From positions 62,001-126,000 of the forward strand of contig JAILDX010000008.1 of the NCBI GenBank assembly GCA_024688685.1: a stretch of DNA of 64,000 nucleotides, given 5' to 3'. The notes under the pieces were generated by a model. It was given only the letters and a program-made list of their open reading frames with translations. It was not told the origin of the DNA and did no database searches. Position numbers and translations under genes: made by a program. The stretch is from Saccharofermentans sp. GTDB lineage: Bacteria; Bacillota; Clostridia; Saccharofermentanales; Saccharofermentanaceae. Positions 45,054 through 54,401 of the stretch are shown here, piece by piece (the stretch's first letter is position 1; each line of letters opens with the position of its first letter).

Positions 45054-46029
45054 ATATCCCAGAGTTTCGATCATCGCTCCTGCATATAATGCAGAATTAT
45101 ACCTGGCTGACTTTATAGAAAGTGTTAAGAGTCAGTCCTTTACCGGATGGGAACTTATAATTGCAGATGACGGATCGACTGATAACACTTTTGCAGTTGC
45201 TGATTATTATGCCCGTTCCGACAGCAGGATAAAAGTGATCAGGCTGCCGCACATCGGAGTATCGGGAACACGTAATTCATGCATAGATATCGCCAAGGGG
45301 GAATACATTTCATTCGCTGATGGCGATGACCTTCTTGAACCGGATTATCTGAAAGAACTTGTAAGCAGAGCAGATAATTATAATGCTGATATAGTACAAT
45401 GCTCATTCTGTTTCTTGGAGAGCAGCGGAAATAAGATACCTGACAAAGGCGGATCCGATTTCATCTGCAGCGACAGGAACAGTATAATAACAGCTTACTT
45501 TCGCGGACAGCTCGGAGATATCAGGATAAGCGCATGGGCAAAACTCTTCAGACGTGAGAAGTTTACCGATATTCATTTCAACCCGGGGATCAGAGTGTAT
45601 GAGGATGCTTTTTATGTTTATGAATGCTGCAAAAAGGCAGAGACTGTCGTAAGTTTCAGTAATCCGCTTTATCTGTACAGACAACATGAAGATTCAACGA
45701 TGCATACCCTTCTGGCAACGATCTACCCTGATTATTTCAAGGTCTTCGACCTGCAGAGAGAAGACTTCAGCAATGACCCTTCCGTCATGAGAAGGATCAG
45801 GAGACGCGAAGCTGAGTATGCACTCTGGCTTATGAATTATGCATATCAAAATGATGACCCGAGCGGTCTGTGGAAACTGAGAAAGATCGCAGTCAAAGAT
45901 ACAATATATGTGCTTTTCTCTTCCTCTCCGTTTCTTATGAAGATAAAGCTTGCCGGGGTAACCTTAATGCCTCATATCTATTTTGCGATACTTAAGAGGA
46001 GGGCCGGATCAGACAATGAGAAAATATGA
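45043..46029 (+). CDS. family 2 glycosyltransferase
   Basis: A 328-residue GT2 enzyme starting VSIIAPAYNAELYLADFIES, with ADDGSTDNTF and FADGDDLLEPDYL (metal-binding DGDD). I chose the internal ATG 45043, which gives the normal GT2 N-terminus; the longer open frame reads through the previous gene. Overlaps of 11 and 14 bases with its neighbours indicate one transcript. Confidence 0.86.
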   Translation: MSAEYPRVSIIAPAYNAELYLADFIESVKSQSFTGWELIIADDGSTDNTFAVADYYARSDSRIKVIRLPHIGVSGTRNSCIDIAKGEYISFADGDDLLEPDYLKELVSRADNYNADIVQCSFCFLESSGNKIPDKGGSDFICSDRNSIITAYFRGQLGDIRISAWAKLFRREKFTDIHFNPGIRVYEDAFYVYECCKKAETVVSFSNPLYLYRQHEDSTMHTLLATIYPDYFKVFDLQREDFSNDPSVMRRIRRREAEYALWLMNYAYQNDDPSGLWKLRKIAVKDTIYVLFSSSPFLMKIKLAGVTLMPHIYFAILKRRAGSDNEKI

Positions 46030-46957
46030 CAGGAATGCCGTATTTAATATCGTCATCAAAGTGATCCTGTTTGCGCTTTCTTTTACAGGAAGCTTTCTTT
46101 TGTTCACGTTTCCGTTAAAGATCAGGATGCTCATATCCGCATTGTTATCCGTGATCATTGCTCTCGGCGTTGTCTTTCTGTTTTCCATCCTGCTCAGGTA
46201 CACGCGTTTCTATTATCCGTATTATTCTTTCGTCTCAAAATTCATATTTCGCGATAAAGAAGGAAATGTCTTCTGTCCCTGCTGCAGCAAGTATTTCGAT
46301 GCATTCCGGGATGAACGCTTCTATGCAGATCCAAAGAGGTTTAATCCCGATATGTTTTCCAATGCCAGACAGGATGTGATTTGCGACTTCTGCCGTTCCG
46401 CACCGCGTCACAGGATAATAGCCGAGTGGGCTGAAGATAATATCAGTCTGCTTCAGTCATCGAAGATACTATATTTCGCGCCGGAACTGTCAATGATGCT
46501 TTGGTTCAGGAAGAACCGGATTCGTGTTAAGACAGCTGATCTGTATGATCCGAGAACTGATCTCAAGCTTGATATAACTGCTCTGGATCTTCCTGATGGA
46601 TCAGAAGATATAGTTTTCTGTAATCACATACTGGAACATGTATCCGATTATTCGAAGGCACTGTCCGAGCTCCACAGAGTGATCCGCAAAGGCGGAAGGC
46701 TCATTATCAGTTTTCCGATCGATCCCGACACTGATATCGTACGCGAAGGCAACGGCTGCAGTGTTGAAGAAAGGATCAGGCTTTTCGGGCAGAACGATCA
46801 TCTAAGAGTGTTTGGAAAAAACAGCGGAAGGCTGCTCGAAGATGCGGGATTCGAAGTTGATGTTATAGACGTAAATGCGATGCCGGAAAACATCATGCCG
46901 GTAACAGGTCCTGCAGACTACGATGCCAACGTTATATTCTGCTGTATCAGGAAGTGA
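46016..46957 (+). CDS. membrane-anchored SAM methyltransferase with zinc-finger start
   Basis: A 313-residue protein. Two hydrophobic segments (about 10-30 and 37-60) are followed by a Cys-rich segment CPCCSKYF and CDFCRSAPRHR (about 80-127), then a class I methyltransferase core. The core has LDLPDGSEDIVFCNHILEHV and LHRVIRKGGRLIISFP. The Cys-rich lead-in is seen in other glycan-cluster methyltransferases. Chosen ATG 46016 follows AGGAGGG. Probably methylates a lipid-linked sugar. Confidence 0.78.
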   Translation: MRKYDRNAVFNIVIKVILFALSFTGSFLLFTFPLKIRMLISALLSVIIALGVVFLFSILLRYTRFYYPYYSFVSKFIFRDKEGNVFCPCCSKYFDAFRDERFYADPKRFNPDMFSNARQDVICDFCRSAPRHRIIAEWAEDNISLLQSSKILYFAPELSMMLWFRKNRIRVKTADLYDPRTDLKLDITALDLPDGSEDIVFCNHILEHVSDYSKALSELHRVIRKGGRLIISFPIDPDTDIVREGNGCSVEERIRLFGQNDHLRVFGKNSGRLLEDAGFEVDVIDVNAMPENIMPVTGPADYDANVIFCCIRK

Positions 46958-46964
46958 GGCATGT

Positions 46965-46970
46965 TATAAT
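46965..46970 (+). promoter_or_regulatory. extended -10 of a leaderless promoter
   Basis: TGTTATAAT ends exactly 6 bases before ATG 46977 of the FkbM methyltransferase gene. It lies in the 19-base gap after the previous stop. Confidence 0.55.
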
Positions 46971-46976
46971 TGCGGT

Positions 46977-47864
46977 ATGGGACTGATCGATAAAGCAGGA
47001 AAGAAAGTTCTATTAAATCTCCCCGATCTGAAGCTGATAAGTCTGGCCAGAGAGTCTATGCCATATATCAGTGTGAAGGCAGACGGCCTCTCATTCTTTT
47101 TCGCCAATACGGATCATGCGATCCTGAACTATATGGTCGAGAACAAAAAGATCTGGTCCAGAGCCGAGATGGATTTCATACTCGGTTACTACGAGACCCT
47201 CTCTTCCCGTCCGAATGTAATCCTTGACATCGGTGCGAATGTCGGAACATCCGTCATCTATTTCAGAGATAAACTCGGTGAAGGAACTGATTACTATGCG
47301 GTGGAGCCTGTAACTGATAACTATAACCTGCTTAATGCCAACTGCGCGGTGAACGGTTTTTACGATATCCGGACAATACGCACAGGTATTTCTGAGACTC
47401 GTGGAGAAGCCAGGATGGATATCAACCCTGACAATATGGGCAACTGCAAGATAGCCGGAACCGATACCGCGAAGCTCGTACAGGGCGAAGGTGATGTTAC
47501 TTATGTAGGTGAGACTAGTCCCCTGACAACTCTTGATGATCTTGTTTCGGACAACAATATACCAACTGATTCACCAATGTTATTCTGGATCGATGTGGAG
47601 GGCCATGAACCTGAAGTCTTCAGGAGCGGCAAAAAAACTTTCCACAATACTGATGCTGTCGTATTCTGCGAATTTAATCCGAAGCTGTATAAATATAACG
47701 GCAGATATGACGGATTCATACAGAACATGAAGGAATGCTTCGGGCGTTTTATCTGCTATGAACAGTCTCAGCCCGGCAGATATGATTTCAGGAGTATAGA
47801 AGATATTGACAAGGTTGCTTCTGAGAACAATATGAAACAGTGCAACCTTCTACTGATCAGATAA
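46977..47864 (+). CDS. FkbM family methyltransferase
   Basis: A 295-residue class I SAM methyltransferase of the FkbM family. The SAM loop is VILDIGANVGTSVIYF (about 80-95), the acidic residue is in YYAVEPVTDNY, and the family block MLFWIDVEGHEPEVFRSG follows. Members O-methylate sugars in glycan clusters. The start at 46977 is set by the leaderless promoter; an earlier ATG at 46923 is inside the previous gene. Confidence 0.85.
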   Translation: MGLIDKAGKKVLLNLPDLKLISLARESMPYISVKADGLSFFFANTDHAILNYMVENKKIWSRAEMDFILGYYETLSSRPNVILDIGANVGTSVIYFRDKLGEGTDYYAVEPVTDNYNLLNANCAVNGFYDIRTIRTGISETRGEARMDINPDNMGNCKIAGTDTAKLVQGEGDVTYVGETSPLTTLDDLVSDNNIPTDSPMLFWIDVEGHEPEVFRSGKKTFHNTDAVVFCEFNPKLYKYNGRYDGFIQNMKECFGRFICYEQSQPGRYDFRSIEDIDKVASENNMKQCNLLLIR

Positions 47865-47874
47865 AGGTTCTATA

Positions 47875-49203
47875 GTGGCAAACGACGGTTCAAAAAAGAA
47901 GATCTTGTCAAACTCTGTATGGGTGATCATCCGTCATCTGTATTCCATGATCACGTCGCTTACAATAGTCGCACTGATCGCAAGATATCTTGGCCCCTCC
48001 GACTATGGACTGATCAATTACTGCGCCTCTGTCATCTCTATCTTTACAACACTGACAGGACTCGGACTCGATAATCTCATAGTATCCGAGATAATAAGGA
48101 ATCCTGAGAAAAAAGGCGGGTATCTCGGTACCGCTCTCGTTATGAGATTTGGTGCTTCTCTTATTTCCTATCCGATAATCCTTGCTGTCATAATGGCGAT
48201 CAATCCCGGTAATACAACTCTGCTGATCGTTATGGCATTTCAGGCTCTTGGCATGATCTTTCAGACTTATGAAGTTCTCATATACTGGTTCCAGATCGAG
48301 CTAAAGATGAAATATATATCGATCGCCATTATATGTGCCATAACCATCACGACTGCAATGCGTATTATTTTACTTATTAATCGTGCATCGGTTGAATGGT
48401 TCGCTCTGGCACTGAGTGTTCAGTCTGCCGCTTCCCTGCTGATCATTACATTCTTCTTTGTAAAGAAAAGCGACGTCAGACTTAAGGCCGGCGTGCAGGA
48501 TGCAAAGGCGCTTCTCAGGATCAGTTACAACTTTATCATATCAAGCATGTCCGTGATCATATATATGCACGCAGACAGGATCATCCTTGAGAGAATGACT
48601 GACTCTGCAAATGTAGGTATCTATTCAGCAGCCATAATGCTCGCCACATACTGGCAGTTTATCCCTACCGCACTTATCGATTCTGCAAGACCCGTCATCC
48701 TCGAGAAACGGAAGAAATCTTATGAAGAGTACCTGGATCTGTTTAATCTCATTATGGGCGGAGTAAACCTGATATCATTTATTTTTGCAGTTGTGATGTC
48801 TTCTCTCGGATGGTTTTTCATCTATTTTGTTTACGGCAGCGAATACCTTGACGCGTTCATTCCGCTGATAATCCTCTCATGGTCATCATTTATCGGGATC
48901 AGCGGATACACCAGAACCATCTGGATCACCGGCGAAGGATATTATAAATATGAGAGACGGTTCACTGTAACTGCCGCCGTCCTCAATATAGCGCTTGATA
49001 TACTGTTCATCTGGAAGATGGGAATCATCGGAGCTGCGGTCGCGACACTGATAACCTACATTTACGAAGTCCTTATTGTCCCTTTCTTCTTCAGGGAGAC
49101 GCGTATCTTTACAGGACTCTGGTTCCGTTCTTTCAGGATGATCCCCAGATTCACCAAAGAATCAGTAAAGACTGTTCTCAAAAAATACGGCAGCGATCAC
49201 TGA
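47875..49203 (+). CDS. polysaccharide flippase, Wzx-like
   Basis: A 442-residue membrane protein with about 12-14 helices of the MOP superfamily (polysaccharide transporter). It starts with LSNSVWVIIRHLYSMITSLT and has the RYLGPSDYGLINYCAS motif. It would move the lipid-linked glycan unit to the outer face for the ligase at 38.7 kb. GTG start with AAAGG 8 bases upstream. Its stop lies 12 bases from the left junction of the integrated element. Confidence 0.88.
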   Translation: MANDGSKKKILSNSVWVIIRHLYSMITSLTIVALIARYLGPSDYGLINYCASVISIFTTLTGLGLDNLIVSEIIRNPEKKGGYLGTALVMRFGASLISYPIILAVIMAINPGNTTLLIVMAFQALGMIFQTYEVLIYWFQIELKMKYISIAIICAITITTAMRIILLINRASVEWFALALSVQSAASLLIITFFFVKKSDVRLKAGVQDAKALLRISYNFIISSMSVIIYMHADRIILERMTDSANVGIYSAAIMLATYWQFIPTALIDSARPVILEKRKKSYEEYLDLFNLIMGGVNLISFIFAVVMSSLGWFFIYFVYGSEYLDAFIPLIILSWSSFIGISGYTRTIWITGEGYYKYERRFTVTAAVLNIALDILFIWKMGIIGAAVATLITYIYEVLIVPFFFRETRIFTGLWFRSFRMIPRFTKESVKTVLKKYGSDH

Positions 49204-49215
49204 CGCTGCAGTAAA

Positions 49216-49226
49216 GCCACGCACTC
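49216..49226. other. left attachment core
   Basis: GCCACGCACTC, identical to the copy at 58815. The recombinase stop codon (49225-49227) overlaps it by two bases. To its left lies the old rlmD tail, which converges on the flippase gene stop. Confidence 0.85.
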
Positions 49227-50952
49227 AACATCCGTCGTCCATGACATTACTGAACAATTCTTTAACATTGATCTTACCATTTGACGGCACTTTTTCCTTA
49301 CGTCTTTGTTTAGGATCGAACTTTCTCTTGCTGTCGTCTATTGGATCATTAAAACCATTCTTATATATAAATGTAAGTTTATAGGGATCTTTGTTCCCGT
49401 CGTTATCATATCCCCCAACTATTACTTTTTCCACGACGGCTTCAAATACATCCCTATCGAACTCTTCCATTATCTCATTTCTTGACAGCACATCCCTAAA
49501 TCGGTCAATTCTATCCGAAATGTCCTGTTCTTTAGCAATTTCAAAGTCTAAAGAGTCAATCTTTCCCCTAATGGCAGATAATTCATTCTCAAAATCTTTA
49601 TCTGCATCTTTATATACTTCTACAGATATATTTCCCTCCAGGTAACTATTTAACAAATTCTTTCTCTTTGATACGATATTTCTCTCGGTATTCTGTAGTT
49701 TTCTAAGGTCAGATGCCAAAGACTCTTCGTTAAGAGACTTCTCAACGCGTTTCAAAAACTCATCAACAATCGCCTTGTTGTCAGTACAAAGCAATCTATA
49801 TGATTCCACAAAGGCTCTTTCAATTACTTGTTCAGTAATCCCTTTACTGTCTACACAGTATTTCTTTCCTTTTTTGGTGCTAGCGACACATTGCCAGATT
49901 ATTTTTTCATGTTTGGTGTTGCTGTGCCAGCATCTTCTGGAGAGGTTCCCTCCACAATATCCGCATTCCAACATGCTGCTAAAAGCATACATCCTGCTAA
50001 ACTTATCTCTTTGCCCCGGGTTTGCAAAGTTTCTACTACCATTACGATGACTCCTGATTTCCTGAGCTTTATCAAAAATCTCCGCAGAAATGATAGGCTC
50101 ATGGTGATCTCTGACATAATACATATCTTCTTCACCTTTATTGTTCAGCCTTCTCTTACTGATTGGATCTGTTGTAAAGGTTTTACCCAGTAATACATCA
50201 CCTTTATATTTTTCATTGGAAACTATCCCTAGAACCGTGGTATCGTTCCATTCATGACCACGCAATGTCTTTCGCCCCATTTGATTCAGTTCTCTAGCTA
50301 TTATTGTTGCCCCGGCTCCAGCTATATATCGATTAAAGATATAGCGAACTGTTTCTGCACCTTCTTCATTTATGATCAAACTCTTTGTATCAGGATCATA
50401 GTCGTAACCAAGACAGGCCGGTTGACCAACCAGCTCACCTCTTTTCATCTTCATTTTGAGTCCTGTCTTAACATGAGCAGAGGTATTCTCAACCTCCTGC
50501 TGGGCAACAGAGCTCAGAATAGTCATAAGAAATTCGCCATCCTTAAGTGTATTGATGTTTTCTTCTTCAAACTGTATGGCGATATTGTTATCACGCAACA
50601 AACGAACATAATGAATCGTATCTAATGTGTTCCTTGCAAATCTTGATAGGCTTTTTGCAAGGACCAGATCTATCTTCCCATCTAAACAATCATTGATAAG
50701 TCTTTGGAACTCTTCCCTTTTTGCAACTCTTGTACCCGAAATACCCTTATCTGCATATACATCAACGAATACCCAGGATTTATTGCTTTGTATCAACTCA
50801 GTATAGTGCTTCACCATCGAATTGTAGCTTTTGATCTGATCGTCTTCATCAGTGCTTACGCGACAATATGCAGCAACTCTTAAGTTGTTCCTGCCCTTAA
50901 CGCTTGATGAATCATCAAATTGATCGTTAGCCTTAATGTATTCTATTTCCAT
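49225..50952 (-). CDS. large serine recombinase (integrase)
   Basis: A 575-residue site-specific recombinase. The resolvase domain has the catalytic Ser33 in AAYCRVSTDEDDQ and the arginines of KSLSRFARNTLDT. A recombinase domain (about 165-275) and a zinc ribbon (CGYCGG, then C in IWQCVAS and KYC, about 325-375) follow, then a coiled coil (about 400-480). This is the TnpX-like class that inserts and excises elements without a long target match. GGAG precedes ATG. Its stop lies on the left attachment core. Confidence 0.94.
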   Translation of the reverse strand: MEIEYIKANDQFDDSSSVKGRNNLRVAAYCRVSTDEDDQIKSYNSMVKHYTELIQSNKSWVFVDVYADKGISGTRVAKREEFQRLINDCLDGKIDLVLAKSLSRFARNTLDTIHYVRLLRDNNIAIQFEEENINTLKDGEFLMTILSSVAQQEVENTSAHVKTGLKMKMKRGELVGQPACLGYDYDPDTKSLIINEEGAETVRYIFNRYIAGAGATIIARELNQMGRKTLRGHEWNDTTVLGIVSNEKYKGDVLLGKTFTTDPISKRRLNNKGEEDMYYVRDHHEPIISAEIFDKAQEIRSHRNGSRNFANPGQRDKFSRMYAFSSMLECGYCGGNLSRRCWHSNTKHEKIIWQCVASTKKGKKYCVDSKGITEQVIERAFVESYRLLCTDNKAIVDEFLKRVEKSLNEESLASDLRKLQNTERNIVSKRKNLLNSYLEGNISVEVYKDADKDFENELSAIRGKIDSLDFEIAKEQDISDRIDRFRDVLSRNEIMEEFDRDVFEAVVEKVIVGGYDNDGNKDPYKLTFIYKNGFNDPIDDSKRKFDPKQRRKEKVPSNGKINVKELFSNVMDDGC

Positions 50953-51025
50953 TAGTCACTCCATTTGTGTTCCTATACTTATATATCATATACTATAAAC
51001 AATAGCACACTTTTATTCAAGTATA

Positions 51026-51169
51026 TTAAATGTCCGACACTACACCGTAATCTTTCTTTAGCTGATTAAGAATCAAGATGTACTCGCGTTCAGAGATAAG
51101 CCCCTTACTACGGAGCTGTTTCAGCATCGCCAACTGCATGCTGTATTTAATGATGACATCTTTGTTCAC
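51026..51169 (-). CDS. small SHOCT-like protein
   Basis: A 47-residue protein from a GTG start behind AGGGGG. It reads MQLAMLKQLRSKGLISEREY in the middle, matching the SHOCT helix pattern. Such tiny SHOCT proteins are often next to serine recombinases in Firmicutes elements. It is too short for confident calling, but frame, start site and motif agree. Confidence 0.65.
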   Translation of the reverse strand: MNKDVIIKYSMQLAMLKQLRSKGLISEREYILILNQLKKDYGVVSDI

Positions 51170-51462
51170 GTGTCCCCCTTTTTCTGCTGTTGATATGCGT
51201 CAACGATCAAACATAGACATATCCATTTAGCGCAATCATACAGGCTATTGTTCCGCCGTCATCGTACAAATAGAAAAATATATTTGCGTTATGACAGAAC
51301 TATGAAATGTTGTTTTCAACGCAACCATACAGGTAATTGGTGAACACGTCGGTTTACCAATTAATCAATGTTTACAAATTGTTAACAATTAGACTCCACC
51401 AACACTTGTGTCTCTGAACCGACGATTAACAAATGAACAACTCTTATACTTCTACAATTAAA
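51170..51462. other. gene-free stretch with a long direct repeat
   Basis: No credible gene. Two 20-base direct repeats of the form CGCAAYCATACAGG (51231-51250 and 51320-51339, 3 differences, 89 apart) are present, along with an AT-rich tract with TTTACAAATTGTTAACAATT near 51370. It may hold a promoter or recombinase-binding site for the small gene and recombinase. Confidence 0.4.
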
Positions 51463-51489
51463 AACTTCGTCCCATAATGGGACGAAGTT
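51463..51489 (-). terminator. terminator after the sigma factor gene
   Basis: AACTTCGTCCCAT (51463-51475) and ATGGGACGAAGTT (51477-51489) are perfect inverted arms; TTTTTAATT follows on the minus strand. Nearly the same palindrome recurs at 56703-56727. Confidence 0.85.
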
Positions 51490-51526
51490 GCTGATAAGAT
51501 ACTAAGGCAATAATTTACCATTCATA

Positions 51527-52000
51527 CTAATGAGTCTTTAAAGCCAGCTTCCGCAAAGATCTCCTTGCTCTCGATAATCTTTGTCTTACCGCGGACTCAG
51601 AAAGGTTAAGCAATATCGAAATATCTTGATAGGATAAGTTCTCGTAGTAATACAACCTGATCAAATACTGTTCTCTTGGCTTAAGTTTCCAAAGTTCCCA
51701 CATACTCTCATGATACTCATAGGTCACATATGGCTCACTGGCATAATCCAATGGAACTATCGGATGCCTTAATACATATCGCCAATGGTCTTTTATACGG
51801 TTTTCGGTAACCCGGATAAGCCAGTATTTCAGATGTTCGGGTGAATCAAAACAACTCTGATCCTTAACCTGCCACAGTTTTGTAAAAACATCCTGTACAA
51901 TATCTTCGGAATCATAACGGTTATGCGTGCTGGAATAGGCTATACCATACATCTCGTTATATAAGGTCTTTATCGCCTGTTCATAACTACTATAGGCCAT
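51527..52000 (-). CDS. ECF-like RNA polymerase sigma factor
   Basis: A 157-residue sigma-70 family protein. Region 2 includes YDSEDIVQDVFTKLWQV (about 28-44), and region 4 is YQDISILLNLSESAVRQRLS (about 125-145). ATG 52000 is 2 bases after the lipoprotein gene stop, so the two are co-translated; the longer frame inside that gene is rejected. It probably directs transcription of element genes or of a host regulon. No recognisable anti-sigma gene lies next to it, so the lipoprotein or the XRE membrane protein may carry the signal. Confidence 0.85.
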   Translation of the reverse strand: MAYSSYEQAIKTLYNEMYGIAYSSTHNRYDSEDIVQDVFTKLWQVKDQSCFDSPEHLKYWLIRVTENRIKDHWRYVLRHPIVPLDYASEPYVTYEYHESMWELWKLKPREQYLIRLYYYENLSYQDISILLNLSESAVRQRLSRARRSLRKLALKTH

Positions 52001-52002
52001 AT

Positions 52003-54129
52003 TCACGAATAATTCTCCGAAGCATAAACCGCTAACCGCGAGTGAAGAGAATGTGCTATTTCCTGCGTTGATTTGCCGGCGTAATAAGATCCCAATTCTT
52101 CCTGGATCATTCGGTAAACCGCCCAATCATAGGCGATCATCGTATCTGCACTATGAACCGCTTCAAGATACATTTCCTTTAGACTGTCGCTACAGTTAGT
52201 TGATCTGACATGTCTCTGCAAAACGCGTTCATCTACCGGAATCCACGCGGTCGACACCATTCTTTCCTGTGCTTGGTATTCAAACATACATGAAATGAAA
52301 TCGCAGCAAGCCTCGATATTGTCGGACCCCGCAGACACTGCAACCAGACCTTGGGGCTCAACCAAATGAACAGAACCATATTTACCGGGAATCCCAATAA
52401 ATCTCGGTTCAAAGTTCAGATCGTTGGACAGCATCAAATAACTCGTCATTGTTGCAATATAGGCTTCAAACAACGATACACTCCCTTCCCTTACATGTTC
52501 AGGCCATGGAATCGAATAATTGTAACCGGGTTCATATCCGTTTTCGATCGCATAATCCAGTATTTCCTTAATCTCGGATTCAGACAGCATCTCGTTATTT
52601 ATATATCTGTTCATAAGATCCGGTCTGATATTCATATCAACTAATTCCACACGCGAACGGTCCCGCATCCGTATGACTCCTGCAGGCAGTGCAGGCAAAT
52701 TATCATAAGTGTAATCTGTTTCCGTATAAAGTTCGCTATTACCCCAGAATCCTCCAACACTGTATCCGGCAAAAACCTGGAAAACAGAACCATCAGGGTT
52801 TTTCATCAGAGGCAGGATATTCGGGCTGATACGATTGTCATCAAATACACCTCGATCTTCAAGATATGAGGAAATATCAGCAACGACTCCGGCTCTTCCC
52901 CAGTATTGATAATCGAAAGACCTGCCATAATAAATATCAGGCGCACTGTCACTGGCAAATTCCTGCATCAATCTAAGTTGGATTCCTTCAAGCTGTTCTT
53001 GGGTAGTAAACTGGTATTCATCCTCATATTCCATTATCCTGACATAATACTCGTCCTGCATGCTGTTGTATTTCTCCGCAGCATATGCCAAGGCCGGGTC
53101 TCTTTCAGCCCCGTATCCTTTGATTACGATCTCTTCCCGTGAAGAAATGACTATACTATCATCCTTGCTAACAATAATGATATCCGGATTGATTTCTTCT
53201 GAATAGGCATAAAAATATACGATTATTCCATTACTCAGTATCATCGCCTCTGATGCGAAGAAGGTTGTCATCGAACTGGGAATAACTATCATATTACTCT
53301 TTTTCAGCACAGGCTTCAGAGTGACAGTTGTAGCATCAAAAATGTAGAAATAATCGCTTGCATCTGTTCTGATATACGGACCTGCGTAAAAAGCAGTTAC
53401 ACCTGGACTGACCAGATCTCTCACATTTGCAGCGACAGTGCAATCTCTGTTCACAGGGTCGATCTGACACACCACGTCACCTTCAAATCCGTAGGCAAGA
53501 AAAAAAATCATCCCATTCTGCTCAAATACTGCGGAATCGTTTGCTGGAGTATAATCATTGTGAAAACTGACTCGACTTATCTCATTGCATTCTTTATCAA
53601 ATAACAACGCTCCGCCATAGCCAATCATAACAAATCCCCTGGAACAGGTCGCCATCGCGTTCAAGCCACACAAGAAATCATTATCAAAACTTGCAGTTCT
53701 TACAAGATTCCCATCAAAATCAAACTTTTTAATTCCATCATTCGGGCCGGCAGAAATCAGCCACTGATCGTCTAGATTGCAAAAATGATTAGAACCTTTG
53801 CAATCTAAATCAAATGTTTTAGTGACATTACCATCTACATCGATTACATTTGCAGTATTACCGTTATCCTCATCCGTTCGCCACGGAATTATCAGACATA
53901 TCCCATTCCCGTATGGAACCGGATGTGCAACCAACTTATTGTCTTCTTCTCTGTATTCCACGTCAGCTTTAACCGATGAAAAGTAAGTATCTTCAACGTG
54001 ATCCATATAGGGAAAAATAACAGTTTCAGCGTACGTTCCAGACGGTATAGCATCCTTATCCTCTGTGCATGCACAGAGGATAAGAACACATGATAATACC
54101 AAAACTGATATTTTGAACAGTTTCTTCAT
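52003..54129 (-). CDS. lipoprotein: beta-propeller-like plus solute-binding protein
   Basis: A 708-residue lipoprotein with lipobox LILCAC (Cys20). Residues about 30-330 look like a repeated beta-propeller (VIDVDGNVTKTFDL, KKFDFDGNLVRTASFD). Residues about 345-700 resemble an extracellular ABC solute-binding protein: DPALAYAAEKYNSMQDEYY opens the domain and PDIYYGRSFDY fits the family. It has no transporter partner nearby and is coupled to a sigma factor gene, so sensing is more likely than import; that is inference. Confidence 0.75.
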   Translation of the reverse strand: MKKLFKISVLVLSCVLILCACTEDKDAIPSGTYAETVIFPYMDHVEDTYFSSVKADVEYREEDNKLVAHPVPYGNGICLIIPWRTDEDNGNTANVIDVDGNVTKTFDLDCKGSNHFCNLDDQWLISAGPNDGIKKFDFDGNLVRTASFDNDFLCGLNAMATCSRGFVMIGYGGALLFDKECNEISRVSFHNDYTPANDSAVFEQNGMIFFLAYGFEGDVVCQIDPVNRDCTVAANVRDLVSPGVTAFYAGPYIRTDASDYFYIFDATTVTLKPVLKKSNMIVIPSSMTTFFASEAMILSNGIIVYFYAYSEEINPDIIIVSKDDSIVISSREEIVIKGYGAERDPALAYAAEKYNSMQDEYYVRIMEYEDEYQFTTQEQLEGIQLRLMQEFASDSAPDIYYGRSFDYQYWGRAGVVADISSYLEDRGVFDDNRISPNILPLMKNPDGSVFQVFAGYSVGGFWGNSELYTETDYTYDNLPALPAGVIRMRDRSRVELVDMNIRPDLMNRYINNEMLSESEIKEILDYAIENGYEPGYNYSIPWPEHVREGSVSLFEAYIATMTSYLMLSNDLNFEPRFIGIPGKYGSVHLVEPQGLVAVSAGSDNIEACCDFISCMFEYQAQERMVSTAWIPVDERVLQRHVRSTNCSDSLKEMYLEAVHSADTMIAYDWAVYRMIQEELGSYYAGKSTQEIAHSLHSRLAVYASENYS

Positions 54130-54219
54130 TTGACGAAAACTCGCAAAATCATGGTAATGATGCGTAATATCCAGGCGACCACTTAACAGTAGCGGTTCCG
54201 TTTTTCCCTATATTTGTCA

Positions 54220-54396
54220 TCAATCGAAGCATAACATTTTTGTTCCTGTAATGCTTTGCCAAGTACTATTATAATTTGCGTTTGATGTGGATCCATATGT
54301 TGTAGAATATTGATATATCTTTGTTCCAATAACTGTTCCTGCGGTATTAGTCATTGTAGTTTCAATATACTTACCTGACTGAAACCAACAGTATTC
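54220..54396 (-). pseudogene. possible fragment of a secreted Thr/Ser/Asn/Tyr-rich protein
   Basis: In the 272-base gap between the lipoprotein gene and the XRE gene, one minus frame reads through 58 codons without a plausible start and gives a Thr, Ser, Asn and Tyr-rich peptide (for example TNTAGTVIGTKIYQYS). It begins right after a stop codon just past the XRE gene. It may be the tail of a lost exported protein. Weak evidence; another frame is also open for about 50 codons. Confidence 0.25.
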
Positions 54397-54401
54397 TCAT
54401 C

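Noticed and set aside
52001..52126. Longer N-terminus for the sigma factor
   Set aside because: It lies in another frame of the lipoprotein gene; ATG 52000 gives a normal sigma region 2 start.
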